Below, piece after piece: positions 36,645 to 45,576 of a stretch of DNA of 64,000 bases; position 1 is the first letter of the stretch, and the number at the start of each line of letters is the position of its first letter. Origin of the DNA: Fusobacterium ulcerans (GTDB lineage Bacteria > Fusobacteriota > Fusobacteriia > Fusobacteriales > Fusobacteriaceae); assembly GCF_003019675.1 (NCBI RefSeq), contig NZ_CP028105.1, positions 3,302,282-3,366,281 on the forward strand. The letters run 5' to 3'. The notes under the pieces are model-generated. The model saw only the letters and a program-made list of their open reading frames with translations. It did not search any database and had not been told where the DNA came from. The position numbers and the translations under genes are program-made.

Positions 36645-37817
36645 TTACCATCCTATTATTCTATTAGAATCAAGTGCTTTCAATTCTGAATTTATTTGAT
36701 CTGTTCCTTTTAACATTGCTCTTCTTACAATAGTAGCCTCGTCTAACACATATTTTTCATTTTCACTTATAGGAAATCTACGATATCCACCTTTGATATG
36801 TGTTATTGGATAGAATCTCATCCATGCTGCTTCATCAGTATATCTTACTTTATTACTGTTTCTGGCTATTATTCTGCCATCTTTTCTATCCTTTAAAGTA
36901 TATGCTAATTCATATTCTGCATATGTTGTTTTTATATATTTTTCATATTTATAGAATATTTCAACTTCATATTCTTCATCTACTGGAACATATTTTACTC
37001 TTTCTACAACTTTTCCATTTACCATTTCACTAGTAACTACTTTTTTCATTACTCTTCTTACTCTAGTTTCAAAATAACTATCTATCCCACTTATCACCTG
37101 TACTGAAGGAGGTGAATAATAAAAATTACTAAGGGATATATCTAAATCAGCATTAACTTTACTTCTGTCATTTACTGTAAATAGAGGATAAGTTCCTATA
37201 TTACTTATAGTATATCTTTTAAAATCATCACTGAAACTCTTTCTTCCAGATAATACATTCATTACTAGATTAAATCTTACTCTTGCATTTTCCATACTTT
37301 CTGAATATTTTTTAGCTATATCTTTTCTATTATCAATGTCATATTTTTTAGCCTCTGAATAGAATCCAAATTTTCTAAGCTTATCTTCTATAGTTTCAGC
37401 CTGAAATCCATTTCCCAACTTAAAAAAGCTTTCTGCACTTTCTTGTTTTACTTTATTTCTCTCTTCAGGAGGTGGAGTTATAATAGCTATTGAATTTCTG
37501 CTTTCTTCTGGTAAAGAATAATATATTTCCTGTACTCTCAAAAGATTTAAAAGAGCTTTTGTATATCCTACAAGATCTCTATTTCTCGTCATATCAAGCT
37601 TATCATAATATTCTTTTTCTCCCATTGGATATATAAGTTCAAACGCATCCAGTGTTCTTCTATCTTCACTATTACTCTTTAATATATCTGCCAGATTATA
37701 TAAAGATTTTGTATATTCACCCTTATCTGCCTCTTTAAATGCTTCTCTTACTTTGAAGTATGTACATCCTGTGAAAAGAGCCATAATTACAAACAGGTAT
37801 ATAAGTTTTTTCTTCAT
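36645..37817 (-). CDS. Predicted lipoprotein of unknown function
   Basis: 390 residues with a clear lipoprotein signal peptide (KKKLIYLFVIMALFTGC, lipobox LFTGC). The mature part has a helical, TPR-like beginning (EAFKEADKGEYTKSLYNLADIL) and later beta-rich sequence with YEVEIFYKYEKYIKTTYAEYEL. No catalytic motif is recognisable; a role at the periplasmic face or in the outer membrane is likely. GGGGG lies 6 nt before the ATG. Function unknown. Confidence 0.8.
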   Translation of the reverse strand: MKKKLIYLFVIMALFTGCTYFKVREAFKEADKGEYTKSLYNLADILKSNSEDRRTLDAFELIYPMGEKEYYDKLDMTRNRDLVGYTKALLNLLRVQEIYYSLPEESRNSIAIITPPPEERNKVKQESAESFFKLGNGFQAETIEDKLRKFGFYSEAKKYDIDNRKDIAKKYSESMENARVRFNLVMNVLSGRKSFSDDFKRYTISNIGTYPLFTVNDRSKVNADLDISLSNFYYSPPSVQVISGIDSYFETRVRRVMKKVVTSEMVNGKVVERVKYVPVDEEYEVEIFYKYEKYIKTTYAEYELAYTLKDRKDGRIIARNSNKVRYTDEAAWMRFYPITHIKGGYRRFPISENEKYVLDEATIVRRAMLKGTDQINSELKALDSNRIIGW

Positions 37818-37870
37818 TCGTATCCCCCTTGTGATAAAAATTATTATACCATTTTTCTACAAAAATGAAA

Positions 37871-38611
37871 CTATTTTTTTATTTTTTTCTCTTGAATTTT
37901 TTTTATCGTCTTTAATTGAGACATAATAGGCATCATTTTATTAAAAAAATACAATAATTTATTTATTTTTCCTGGAATTGAAACTCTCTTTCCTTTTAAG
38001 TAGTCAGAATAACATTTTTCTGCTACCTCTTCTGGAGTTGTAGTATAAAATTTTGCTGATCCTTTAAGTTTTTTATTTACTCCTTTAAAATTTGTAAGGG
38101 TAGGCCCTGGACATAATAACATCATTCTTGTTTTTCCCTTTTCTCCTATCAATCCAAATGTAAAGCTATTTACAAAAGCCTTTGTTGCATAATATCCACT
38201 CATTAAAGGACCTCCATATTGAAATCCAGCAGTGGAAGATATATTTATTATCCCTTCTGCCTTTCCATAAAAATATTTTGTAAATTTAAGAAGTGCAGTA
38301 ATATTTATATCTATCATATTTTTTTCATCTTCATAAGAGATCTCTTCAAAATATCCTAATTCTCCAATTCCAGCTCCATTTATTAAAAGCTCTATACACA
38401 TTCCATCTAACTCTTTAAATAAAATATCTATATTTTCTTCATTTCCCATATCTGTAGGATATATACTTAATTTTTCTTTATATTTTTCTTTTAACTCTTT
38501 AAGAATATTTTCATTTCTTCCTACAGCTAATATTTCCCAGCCGTTTCTATAAAATACTTCTATTAAAGTCCTTCCTATTCCTCCTGTTGCACCAGTTATT
38601 AATACTTTCAT
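37871..38611 (-). CDS. Short-chain dehydrogenase/reductase (SDR) family protein
   Basis: 246 residues, classical SDR. It has the cofactor motif ITGATGGIGRTLIEVF, NGAGIGELG, the catalytic Ser in INISSTAG and the Tyr-x3-Lys in SGYYATKAFVNSF. The C-terminal part (LLCPGPTLTNF) follows the usual pattern. It ends with a basic tail (KTIKKIQEKKIKK). It resembles the DltE/YqjQ-type uncharacterised SDRs. Substrate unknown. It is a stand-alone leftward gene behind the OmpA-like lipoprotein terminator. Confidence 0.92.
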   Translation of the reverse strand: MKVLITGATGGIGRTLIEVFYRNGWEILAVGRNENILKELKEKYKEKLSIYPTDMGNEENIDILFKELDGMCIELLINGAGIGELGYFEEISYEDEKNMIDINITALLKFTKYFYGKAEGIINISSTAGFQYGGPLMSGYYATKAFVNSFTFGLIGEKGKTRMMLLCPGPTLTNFKGVNKKLKGSAKFYTTTPEEVAEKCYSDYLKGKRVSIPGKINKLLYFFNKMMPIMSQLKTIKKIQEKKIKK

Positions 38612-38742
38612 ATTTTTTCCCCTTTTTATGATAGCTTTTCTACAATAATTATACCTTAATTTCTTTTCAAATTATATATCAAAATTTACATATTTGGTAT
38701 ATCAGAAATAATGATATATAATCTTAAATATCTCCCAAGTAA

Positions 38743-38805
38743 TAAAAAAAAGAAAGGATAACAAAAATAAAAAGTTTTTTAACCTTATTTTTGCTATCCT
38801 CTCTT
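38743..38805 (-). terminator. Strong terminator of the OmpA-like lipoprotein gene
   Basis: A long stem (AGAGAGGATAGCAAAAATAA against TTATTTTTGTTATCCTTTCT with few mismatches) runs into eight T leftward. Confidence 0.9.
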
Positions 38806-38837
38806 ATATTTATATAATGTGCAATAATTTTTAATAA

Positions 38838-39398
38838 TTAAAATTTATCTCTTGAAATTATAAATTCAACTCTTCTATTTTTAGCTCTTCCAGTTTCTGT
38901 TTGATTAGAAGCAATAGGGTTTTGTTTTCCATATCCTTCAATAGAAATATTAGATGCTTTTACTCCTTTGTTAGTTAGATAGTCTTTTATTGCGTCTGCT
39001 CTTTTTACAGAAAGTTCAAGATTATATCCTTCACTTCCTATGAAGTCAGTATATCCGTCTATTTTGATTCTAATATCTGGATTTTCTTCCAATGCTTTTG
39101 CCAGTGCATTTAAGCTTCCTTTAATTTTATTTTTTACTTCATATTTATTAAAGTCAAAAAGCACAAGTTCAGGCATAGATAGTACTAAGTTGTTTCCTTC
39201 TCTTCTGATTGTAACACCTTTTTCATTAAATACTATGATTTCTTCAAGAGTTTTTTTAGAAACATCTATATCTTCCATTACAAATTGATTTTCAGTTTCT
39301 TCAATAACAAGTTCTTTTAGAGGCTGGTTGTCTACTGAAGAACATCCAGTCAGGATAACAAGAAGCGAAGCAGATAATACAAGTAATACTTTTTTCAT
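38838..39398 (-). CDS. OmpA-family peptidoglycan-associated lipoprotein
   Basis: 186 residues with a signal peptide and lipobox (VILTGC), a short linker, and a C-terminal OmpA/Pal domain: LFDFNKYEVK, then DGYTDFIGSEGYNLELSVKRAD, and NRRVEFIISRD. These domains bind diaminopimelate- or lanthionine-type peptidoglycan; fusobacteria use meso-lanthionine. It likely tethers the outer membrane to peptidoglycan. GAGGAAAA precedes the ATG. Its gene follows the SH3/L,D-transpeptidase-like gene by about 20 bp, so the two probably form one cell-envelope operon. Confidence 0.94.
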   Translation of the reverse strand: MKKVLLVLSASLLVILTGCSSVDNQPLKELVIEETENQFVMEDIDVSKKTLEEIIVFNEKGVTIRREGNNLVLSMPELVLFDFNKYEVKNKIKGSLNALAKALEENPDIRIKIDGYTDFIGSEGYNLELSVKRADAIKDYLTNKGVKASNISIEGYGKQNPIASNQTETGRAKNRRVEFIISRDKF

Positions 39399-39418
39399 TT
39401 TTCCTCCTCAAAACTATT

Positions 39419-40582
39419 TTAGAAAATAACAAACATTACATTTTCACTTGGAACCTGTTCATTTCTGCTTTTATTTGGAGCTTTAACCATCCATTCAAAA
39501 AGATATTTTGCATGAGGTTCTGTCGTTCTTACACATTTTCTAGTTCCTGTAAATGTCCCTAACGTTTTTTCCTTTTGTCTCATAAAGAACTCTCTATTAG
39601 CATCTTCTTCATAGTTTATAGGTGTTCCGTGAAGATATCCTCCACCAGAAAATCTGATAGCATATCTTGCATATCCTTGTTTTTCTCCTACTTCACTATT
39701 ATATGGCATTATATATTTTGCCATTGGAGCTATAAAAAATCCTTTTGGTGTTTCAAATCCTACTTCACTTTCTATTCCAGTTTTACTATACACATATGAT
39801 ACTACTTCCCACTTATCATCTTCATTCTTTTCAAAGATAATAAGGTTTTGGTTTTCTATATCTATAGCTACAACCTTTCTAAAATCTTTATCTATTTTAG
39901 GATTTCTAGATATTCTCTTATTTTCAATAACAAGAGGTTCTTTTATTGAAGCTACATGTACTTTTGAAGTTTTATCACCACGCTCTACAATAGAAAGTAC
40001 TGATCTGTCTGGAACATATATTTTTTCTTTTCCATACCATCCAACTATGTTTTGATCAAGAGAAGTTCCATATTTATCCTTTTCTCTTTTAAAATCCACA
40101 TTATTAGGATTAGGTACATATGAATTTGTACTTACTACTTCTCTTCCTTCTTCCATCTCCTTTGTGATGAAATTTTCAAGCTCATTTATCTTATCCAGAG
40201 CTTTTTCAAATCTAAACATTCTCTTTCTTACCACCATAGAAGAAATATATCCCGTTTCACCTTTATCTGTTTCTACTTTATACCAGTAGTTTCCGTAGTC
40301 ATATATTTTTTCTAAAGCTTTTAACTTTGCATCATAATTGAATTTTTTTATGATTTTCCCTTTTGTACTTGGTAAATCTCTTAAATTTGCTGTTCTTGTT
40401 CTTACAAAAACATAATCAAGTACTTTTGGATGACCGCCATTGTATTTTTCATTTAAAATAACATTCTCTGGCATCTCATTGTCATATATTGCAACTGTAG
40501 TCCAACTTGTATCTCCATCGAAAGAAAAAGCTGCTGTTCCAATCATAAATAATGAAATTAACGCTGTTTTTAAAAGTCTCAT
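39419..40582 (-). CDS. Secreted SH3-domain and L,D-transpeptidase-like (YkuD) protein
   Basis: About 387 residues. A signal peptide (MRLLKTALISLFMIGTAAFS) is followed by an SH3b domain (VFVRTRTANLRDLPSTKGKI ... ETGYISSMVV), a helical linker, and a C-terminal YkuD-like catalytic domain with VVAIDIENQNLIIFEK and YLHGTP. The catalytic cysteine region reads TGTRKCVRTTEP, instead of the usual S-H-G-C-x-R. It would cross-link or attach proteins to peptidoglycan. I start at ATG 40582 behind GAGGGAG; in-frame starts at 40606 or 40648 are possible. It leads into the OmpA-like gene. Confidence 0.82.
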   Translation of the reverse strand: MRLLKTALISLFMIGTAAFSFDGDTSWTTVAIYDNEMPENVILNEKYNGGHPKVLDYVFVRTRTANLRDLPSTKGKIIKKFNYDAKLKALEKIYDYGNYWYKVETDKGETGYISSMVVRKRMFRFEKALDKINELENFITKEMEEGREVVSTNSYVPNPNNVDFKREKDKYGTSLDQNIVGWYGKEKIYVPDRSVLSIVERGDKTSKVHVASIKEPLVIENKRISRNPKIDKDFRKVVAIDIENQNLIIFEKNEDDKWEVVSYVYSKTGIESEVGFETPKGFFIAPMAKYIMPYNSEVGEKQGYARYAIRFSGGGYLHGTPINYEEDANREFFMRQKEKTLGTFTGTRKCVRTTEPHAKYLFEWMVKAPNKSRNEQVPSENVMFVIF

Positions 40583-40620
40583 TTTCTCCCTCACCCTTTT
40601 CATTATTCTCTCATAAATTA

Positions 40621-40692
40621 AAGAGAGCCCTGAATGATATTTTAGCATTAAATCACTAGTGATTCAAGCAAATTTTCATTCAGAGCTTCTTA
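40621..40692 (-). terminator. Long imperfect palindrome after kamE, probable terminator
   Basis: Arms GCCCTGAATGA (40627-40637) and TCATTCAGAGC (40676-40686), centred on a perfect AATCACTAGTGATT (40651-40664) with imperfect pairing between. The leftward strand continues CTCTCTTTAATTT, a weak T tract. It lies between the last kam gene and the SH3/L,D-transpeptidase gene. Confidence 0.5.
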
Positions 40693-40711
40693 AATCTCAA
40701 AACTGTTTATT

Positions 40712-41506
40712 TTATTTCTTAACCATTCCTCTTTGAACCATTTCTTTTACAATGTAAGTTGCAACATCATCAGCATATTTTCCTGGACCAAATCCTGCAT
40801 CATATCCTAACTCTTTTGCTAATTCATTAGTAATTCTAGCTCCTCCAGCTATTAAGATAACTTTATCTCTCAACCCTTCAGCTTCTAATAATTCAACTAA
40901 GTTAGTTAAATTTTGAATGTGAACATCTTTTTGAGTTACAGTTTGTGAAACTATTAAAGCATCAGCTTTTAATTCAATAGCTTTCTGGATAAACTCTTCA
41001 TTTGTAACCTGACTTCCAAGGTTGTATGCTTCTACTCCCTTATATCTTTCAAGTCCATAATGTCCTGCATATCCTTTCATATTCATGATAGCGTCGATTC
41101 CAACTGTATGAGCATCTGTTCCTGTACTAGCTCCTATCATTACTACATTTCTTCCTATATTTTCAGCAATGTATTCTTCACATTCATGCATATCCATTGT
41201 ATCTATTTCTAAAGCTTGTACTTTTATGTTAGTATAATCTACATTATGAGATGTAATTCCATACACTACATAGAATGAGAATTCTTTATCTAATGCTTCA
41301 GAAAAAGCAACAGCTGGATCTATAAATCCCATTTTTTTAGCTAATTGTATAGCAGCTTCCACACCTTTTTCATTATTAGGTACTGGAAGAGTAAAGCTCA
41401 TTTGAACTTTACCATCATTCATTGTATCTCCATATGGTCTTAATTGTGTAAGATCAAGTGTTTTATCAAATTCTTTTTTATCAGTAGAATATAAACCTCC
41501 AGACAT
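40712..41506 (-). CDS. kamE: Lysine 5,6-aminomutase beta subunit (B12-binding)
   Basis: 264 residues carrying the adenosylcobalamin-binding domain with the DxHxxG motif in GTDAHTVGID; the surrounding VVMIGAST and LIAGGARITNELAKELGYDAGFG form the Rossmann-like B12 fold, and a PLP lysine is expected in the N-terminal part. With KamD it moves the terminal amino group of D-lysine or L-beta-lysine from C6 to C5. The gene is the last of the kam operon; its ATG overlaps the kamD stop by one base. Confidence 0.96.
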   Translation of the reverse strand: MSGGLYSTDKKEFDKTLDLTQLRPYGDTMNDGKVQMSFTLPVPNNEKGVEAAIQLAKKMGFIDPAVAFSEALDKEFSFYVVYGITSHNVDYTNIKVQALEIDTMDMHECEEYIAENIGRNVVMIGASTGTDAHTVGIDAIMNMKGYAGHYGLERYKGVEAYNLGSQVTNEEFIQKAIELKADALIVSQTVTQKDVHIQNLTNLVELLEAEGLRDKVILIAGGARITNELAKELGYDAGFGPGKYADDVATYIVKEMVQRGMVKK

Positions 41507-43062
41507 TATCTATTACCTCCAAGCATTAATTCTATAAATGGATTAAAGTAACTAGAATCTTTTTCAAATACTCCAGCTAGACCTTTTCCTCCATCTAATG
41601 GTCTTTTTATACCAGCAAAAATTCCACCTTCAAGAGTCTTGAATATTCCTATTCCTTCTATAGTTTTTAATAGTTCAGCAGCTTTTTCAAGAACCTCTTT
41701 AGCTCTATTTACCATTATACCATCTTTTTTAAATTCAATATCATTTCCAAAATCTTCCATATTATTAAAGATATATTTAGCATTTTCTATAGAAAGTGCT
41801 CTATCTGACATAAATGGAGTATGGATAGCTTCTGTAAGCATTCCTAGCAAGTGTACTTTTTGATTAGTCATTATAGTAACCATGTTGAATAAAGCATCTT
41901 GTACATGCCCTTTGAAGATATTTCCTGTCATAAATTTTGTAGGCGGCATGTATTTCAATGGTGCCTTAGGGAATATCTCTCTAGCCATTTGAGCTTGAGC
42001 TAATTCAAGTAAGAATCCGTTTTTAGTATCTGGATGTATTTCAAATGCATGTCCTAGTCCCATTTGTTCCTCTGGTAATCCAGCAACTAATGCAAACTGT
42101 TCATTGATAAATTGAGAAGCTAAAACTGTATGAGCTTCTTCAATAGCATCAGCTGTAGTCAAATAGTTATCTTCTCCTGTATTGATAATAACTCCTGCAA
42201 ATCCGTTGATAACTCTTGAGAAGAATTGGTCAACTAAAGTTCTCTTCATGTTGATATCTCTGAATAATATTCCATATAATGCATCATTCAGCATCATATC
42301 TAGTCTTTCAAGAGCTCCCATTGCAGCTATCTCAGGCATACAAAGTCCTGAACAGTAGTTACAAAGTCTTATGTATCTTTTTAATTCTACTCCAACTTCA
42401 TCAAGAGCTTTTCTCATGATTCTGAAGTTTTCCTGAGTAGCCATTGTCCCACCAAATCCTTCAGTTGTAGCTCCATATGGAACATAGTCCAATAAAGATT
42501 GTCCTGTAGTTCTGATAACAGCTATTACATCTGCACCTTGTCTAGCAGCAGCTACAGCTTGTGTAACGTCTTCATAGATATTTCCAGTAGCAACAATTAC
42601 ATAAATGTAAGGACCTTTTTTATCTCCATATACATTTAAATACTCTTCTCTTTTTGCTCTGTTAGATTTGATTCTTTCTACATTAGCTTCTGCAATTCCT
42701 TTAAGAGCTAATTTAATTTCAAAATCATCATGCCATTTCATTTTTGTAACATCTAATTCTTTTCTAGCAATTCTTTCAGCTATTTCTTGTGGCTGCAATC
42801 CAGTTTCTAACATTGCATTTCCTAAATACTTAGCAACTCCTAGAGAAATATTTCCATTTTCTTTAATAAAGTCTACTACCACATTTGGTAATGGTACTTC
42901 AAATTCATCAATACCATCTATACCTAATAATCTACATATTGTTCTTTCTACAGTAACAGTACTGTGGGCATCAACAAACACTTGTGCATCCGCAGCAATT
43001 TTTTTAGCTGACTCACGAGCTTCATCTACTAAATTCCAGTTAAGATTTAGTTTGCTATTCAT
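41506..43062 (-). CDS. kamD: Lysine 5,6-aminomutase alpha subunit
   Basis: 518 residues of the KamD family, the catalytic TIM-barrel alpha subunit of the AdoCbl- and PLP-dependent 5,6-aminomutase. Blocks typical of the family include DVIAVIRTTGQSLLDYVP, GATTEGFGGTMATQENF and YCSGLCMPEIAAMGALERLD. It binds the lysine substrate and, together with KamE, the cofactors. GGAGG precedes the ATG, lying inside the end of kamC. It is convertible to 3,5-diaminohexanoate production in the lysine fermentation path encoded by this operon. Confidence 0.97.
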   Translation of the reverse strand: MNSKLNLNWNLVDEARESAKKIAADAQVFVDAHSTVTVERTICRLLGIDGIDEFEVPLPNVVVDFIKENGNISLGVAKYLGNAMLETGLQPQEIAERIARKELDVTKMKWHDDFEIKLALKGIAEANVERIKSNRAKREEYLNVYGDKKGPYIYVIVATGNIYEDVTQAVAAARQGADVIAVIRTTGQSLLDYVPYGATTEGFGGTMATQENFRIMRKALDEVGVELKRYIRLCNYCSGLCMPEIAAMGALERLDMMLNDALYGILFRDINMKRTLVDQFFSRVINGFAGVIINTGEDNYLTTADAIEEAHTVLASQFINEQFALVAGLPEEQMGLGHAFEIHPDTKNGFLLELAQAQMAREIFPKAPLKYMPPTKFMTGNIFKGHVQDALFNMVTIMTNQKVHLLGMLTEAIHTPFMSDRALSIENAKYIFNNMEDFGNDIEFKKDGIMVNRAKEVLEKAAELLKTIEGIGIFKTLEGGIFAGIKRPLDGGKGLAGVFEKDSSYFNPFIELMLGGNR

Positions 43063-43067
43063 CTCTT

Positions 43068-44531
43068 TTAATCCTCCTTAATATACTCTTCAAGTATTAT
43101 TTCCGTAAATCTTTTATCTATTCCTATTAATTTTGCTATATTCAAAGCATCTTTTGGTACTTCTGCCTTGTCCGCCTTTTCAAGTCTGAAGTCCATGTAT
43201 TCCTGAATAAGTTCCATAGAATTTTTACTTAGTTCTATTTTTCTTCTCAAGTTTTCAAAATCCACATTTTTTAACCCTACTACTTGATAATGATTCATGT
43301 TATCTCCAACTATTCCATCAAAATGTGTAGTCATAAGAGATATTGTAGGTCTATCATTTAGATATTTAGCTAAAGCTTCTACGAACTTTTGTCCCTCTTT
43401 TGGATTAGTTCCTCTAGCAAACTCATCAAAAACCACAAAGCCTGTTCCTAAATCTAAAAATATATTTACTTCTTTAAGCTTCATTATTTCAGCTCCAAAA
43501 GTACTTAAACCTTTAGAGATATCCTGCATGTCATCTGATATAAAAAATACGAAATCTACAAGCGGGAATTTTGCTTTTTCAGCTATAACAAAGAATCCCA
43601 TATGGAAAAGTAAAAGGTTTTCTGTTATAGTTTTTAACGCAACACTTTTTCCTCCCATATTTGCTCCTGTTATTATGGTAACTCCTGATCCTAATTTCAC
43701 ATCAATTGGAGTAAAAGCTTTGCTTTTAGCTTCTAACATTTCTCTTACTTCTATATTTACCAGTCCAGCAACATCTATTTCATTATTTATAGATATCTCA
43801 GGTCTGATACCTCCATAAGTTTTTGCAAATCTGACCTTAGCCATTAAAAAATCTAGATTCCCTATTTTATCTATATTTTTCAAAAATCCCTCTGCTTTTT
43901 TTAATAAGATAGATGTAAGCTGTTTTCTCACTTCCAGCTCTTCTCTCTCTTCTTCTACAAGTATCTCCAATCTCTCTTCTTTTAATTGTGATACTTCTTC
44001 AAAGCTTTTCGCAGCGAATATTCTTTTTTCTACATCTTTTTTCTTATCTCTCACCATTTTAAGTCCAAGTGAGTAACTGTCATAAACATAAAAGGTAGGT
44101 AATCTGTCTTTATCTGGATCTAGAGCGTCAATCATCTCTTCCATGCTTTCCAGATCAAAATCTTTCAGTTCCTCTGGCAGTTTTTTTAACAAAAGATTTA
44201 ATTCCTCCATTAAAAGTGCCTGTGCCTTTATTTCAAAAAGGTCTACATCATCTAATATATTTTCCTTTAAGCAATTATTTACAACTGTTTTTATATCTTT
44301 TAATCTGTGAATTATCCCTTCGATATCTCTAATCAGATTTTTATTTTCTTCAGAAAAATTCATAAAAACTTCCATTTTTACAAATTCTTCTTCAAGAAGC
44401 TGTTCCTCTCCTCTTAAATAGTTCTTCAGCTTTTTCAGCTTAGCTTTCCCATAAGGAGAGAGAGTTTCAACTCTTGTCAAAAGCTTTCTAAATCCTAATC
44501 TCTCTAGACTTTTATCATCTATAAATCTCAT
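43068..44531 (-). CDS. kamC: Lysine 5,6-aminomutase reactivase ATPase KamC (MutS-like)
   Basis: About 487 residues. The C-terminal half is an ABC/MutS-type ATPase: Walker A GANMGGKSVALKT, Walker B FVVFDEFARGTNPKEGQK, and MTTHFDG as the H-loop. The N-terminal half is helical and coiled-coil rich, not a mismatch-binding domain. In fusobacteria KamB and KamC are regarded as a chaperone pair that restores inactivated lysine 5,6-aminomutase by exchanging damaged B12. The gene overlaps kamB by several bases. I prefer the ATG at 44531; a GTG at 44540 is the alternative. The reactivase role is from family knowledge. Confidence 0.88.
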   Translation of the reverse strand: MRFIDDKSLERLGFRKLLTRVETLSPYGKAKLKKLKNYLRGEEQLLEEEFVKMEVFMNFSEENKNLIRDIEGIIHRLKDIKTVVNNCLKENILDDVDLFEIKAQALLMEELNLLLKKLPEELKDFDLESMEEMIDALDPDKDRLPTFYVYDSYSLGLKMVRDKKKDVEKRIFAAKSFEEVSQLKEERLEILVEEEREELEVRKQLTSILLKKAEGFLKNIDKIGNLDFLMAKVRFAKTYGGIRPEISINNEIDVAGLVNIEVREMLEAKSKAFTPIDVKLGSGVTIITGANMGGKSVALKTITENLLLFHMGFFVIAEKAKFPLVDFVFFISDDMQDISKGLSTFGAEIMKLKEVNIFLDLGTGFVVFDEFARGTNPKEGQKFVEALAKYLNDRPTISLMTTHFDGIVGDNMNHYQVVGLKNVDFENLRRKIELSKNSMELIQEYMDFRLEKADKAEVPKDALNIAKLIGIDKRFTEIILEEYIKED

Positions 44532-45555
44532 TCCGCTCACCTACCACATCTACAACTTTATATTTTATTTTTTCTTCTAAAAACTTTTTAAATTTATCCT
44601 TTGGAAATTCATATCCAAGAGGAGAACGTGGATTGCATGTTACAAAAAGAAGATTTATAGTATTCATAACCCTTAGCTCTACACTACTGGCTTCTAATTT
44701 CTTTTGAGTTAGAAAATCTACGAAAACCTTTGTACCATCTTTTGCTATCAATTTTATATTTTTAAAATTACCTCTATTTTTGATCAGAATCTCAATGAAT
44801 TTCTTCGTAATAGCTCCCCTAACAGCTATTGCTTGTATTCTGTCATTAAGGTAATTTTTTATTTCATCATTTGACTCAAGAGGTCCCATGCCTTCCAGAG
44901 TCTTTACTTCACCGTCATTATATATTATTCCAACTCTAGCATCTTGGAAAATTTTATTAATTTTATCTTTCAGCTCTTTATCTTCAAGACTAGGCAAAGT
45001 AAGAAGCGATACAGTATTAGCTGTTTCTTCAATAACTTTTCCCATATCTAAAGATAATGCTGCACCAGTTGCCAATATAGTAGCTTCTGTTACATCACCT
45101 ACTGCACTTCCTTTTCTGCTTAAAGCTCCATCTACTAAAGATAATTCACTTCCAAAACTTTCCATTATATCTAAAATTTTCTTTATTTGAGCATTATAAG
45201 AAGGACCTGCTATGTCTACATAACCTGCTGAAATTGCTCTCATTATTATGATATTCCCCATAGGGGTTGAGAAATCTGTGGTATACAAAATTTCTTTTGT
45301 AATATCACAGTTTCTCAAACAATCTCTGGCAGTAGCTACTAATGTTCCTGGAAAAACATATATTCTAGGTTTATGAGTATTAGTCACAACATCTGTATCT
45401 TCTCCATCTCTTCCAATAGAAGTAAGTCCAACTATTTTCTTTGTACCTATATCTTCTATCAATTGATTAAGAACAGTTGTTTTTCCTACATTTTTTTCCA
45501 TTCCTATTATTGACACTCTTTTATAATCTTTCAGTAGATCATAAGTATCCATCAT
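44515..45555 (-). CDS. kamB: Lysine 5,6-aminomutase reactivase subunit KamB
   Basis: 346 residues with a P-loop near the N-terminus (IGMEKNVGKTTVLNQ) and GLTSIGRDGEDTDV, a nucleotide-binding domain related to the dethiobiotin-synthase-like NTPases. The mid-part SLVDGALSRKGSAVGDVTEATI resembles that fold's second strand-helix region. In the lysine-fermentation operons of fusobacteria it pairs with KamC and is annotated as the other reactivase subunit. GAGG precedes the ATG and the 3' end overlaps kamC. The mechanism is not visible from sequence. Confidence 0.87.
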   Translation of the reverse strand: MMDTYDLLKDYKRVSIIGMEKNVGKTTVLNQLIEDIGTKKIVGLTSIGRDGEDTDVVTNTHKPRIYVFPGTLVATARDCLRNCDITKEILYTTDFSTPMGNIIIMRAISAGYVDIAGPSYNAQIKKILDIMESFGSELSLVDGALSRKGSAVGDVTEATILATGAALSLDMGKVIEETANTVSLLTLPSLEDKELKDKINKIFQDARVGIIYNDGEVKTLEGMGPLESNDEIKNYLNDRIQAIAVRGAITKKFIEILIKNRGNFKNIKLIAKDGTKVFVDFLTQKKLEASSVELRVMNTINLLFVTCNPRSPLGYEFPKDKFKKFLEEKIKYKVVDVVGERNEIYR

Positions 45556-45576
45556 ATCGCTACCTCATATAGTCAA

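Noticed and set aside
43297-43818. 173-codon rightward ORF opposite kamC
   Set aside because: Shadow frame of the MutS-like ATPase region, without ribosome site.
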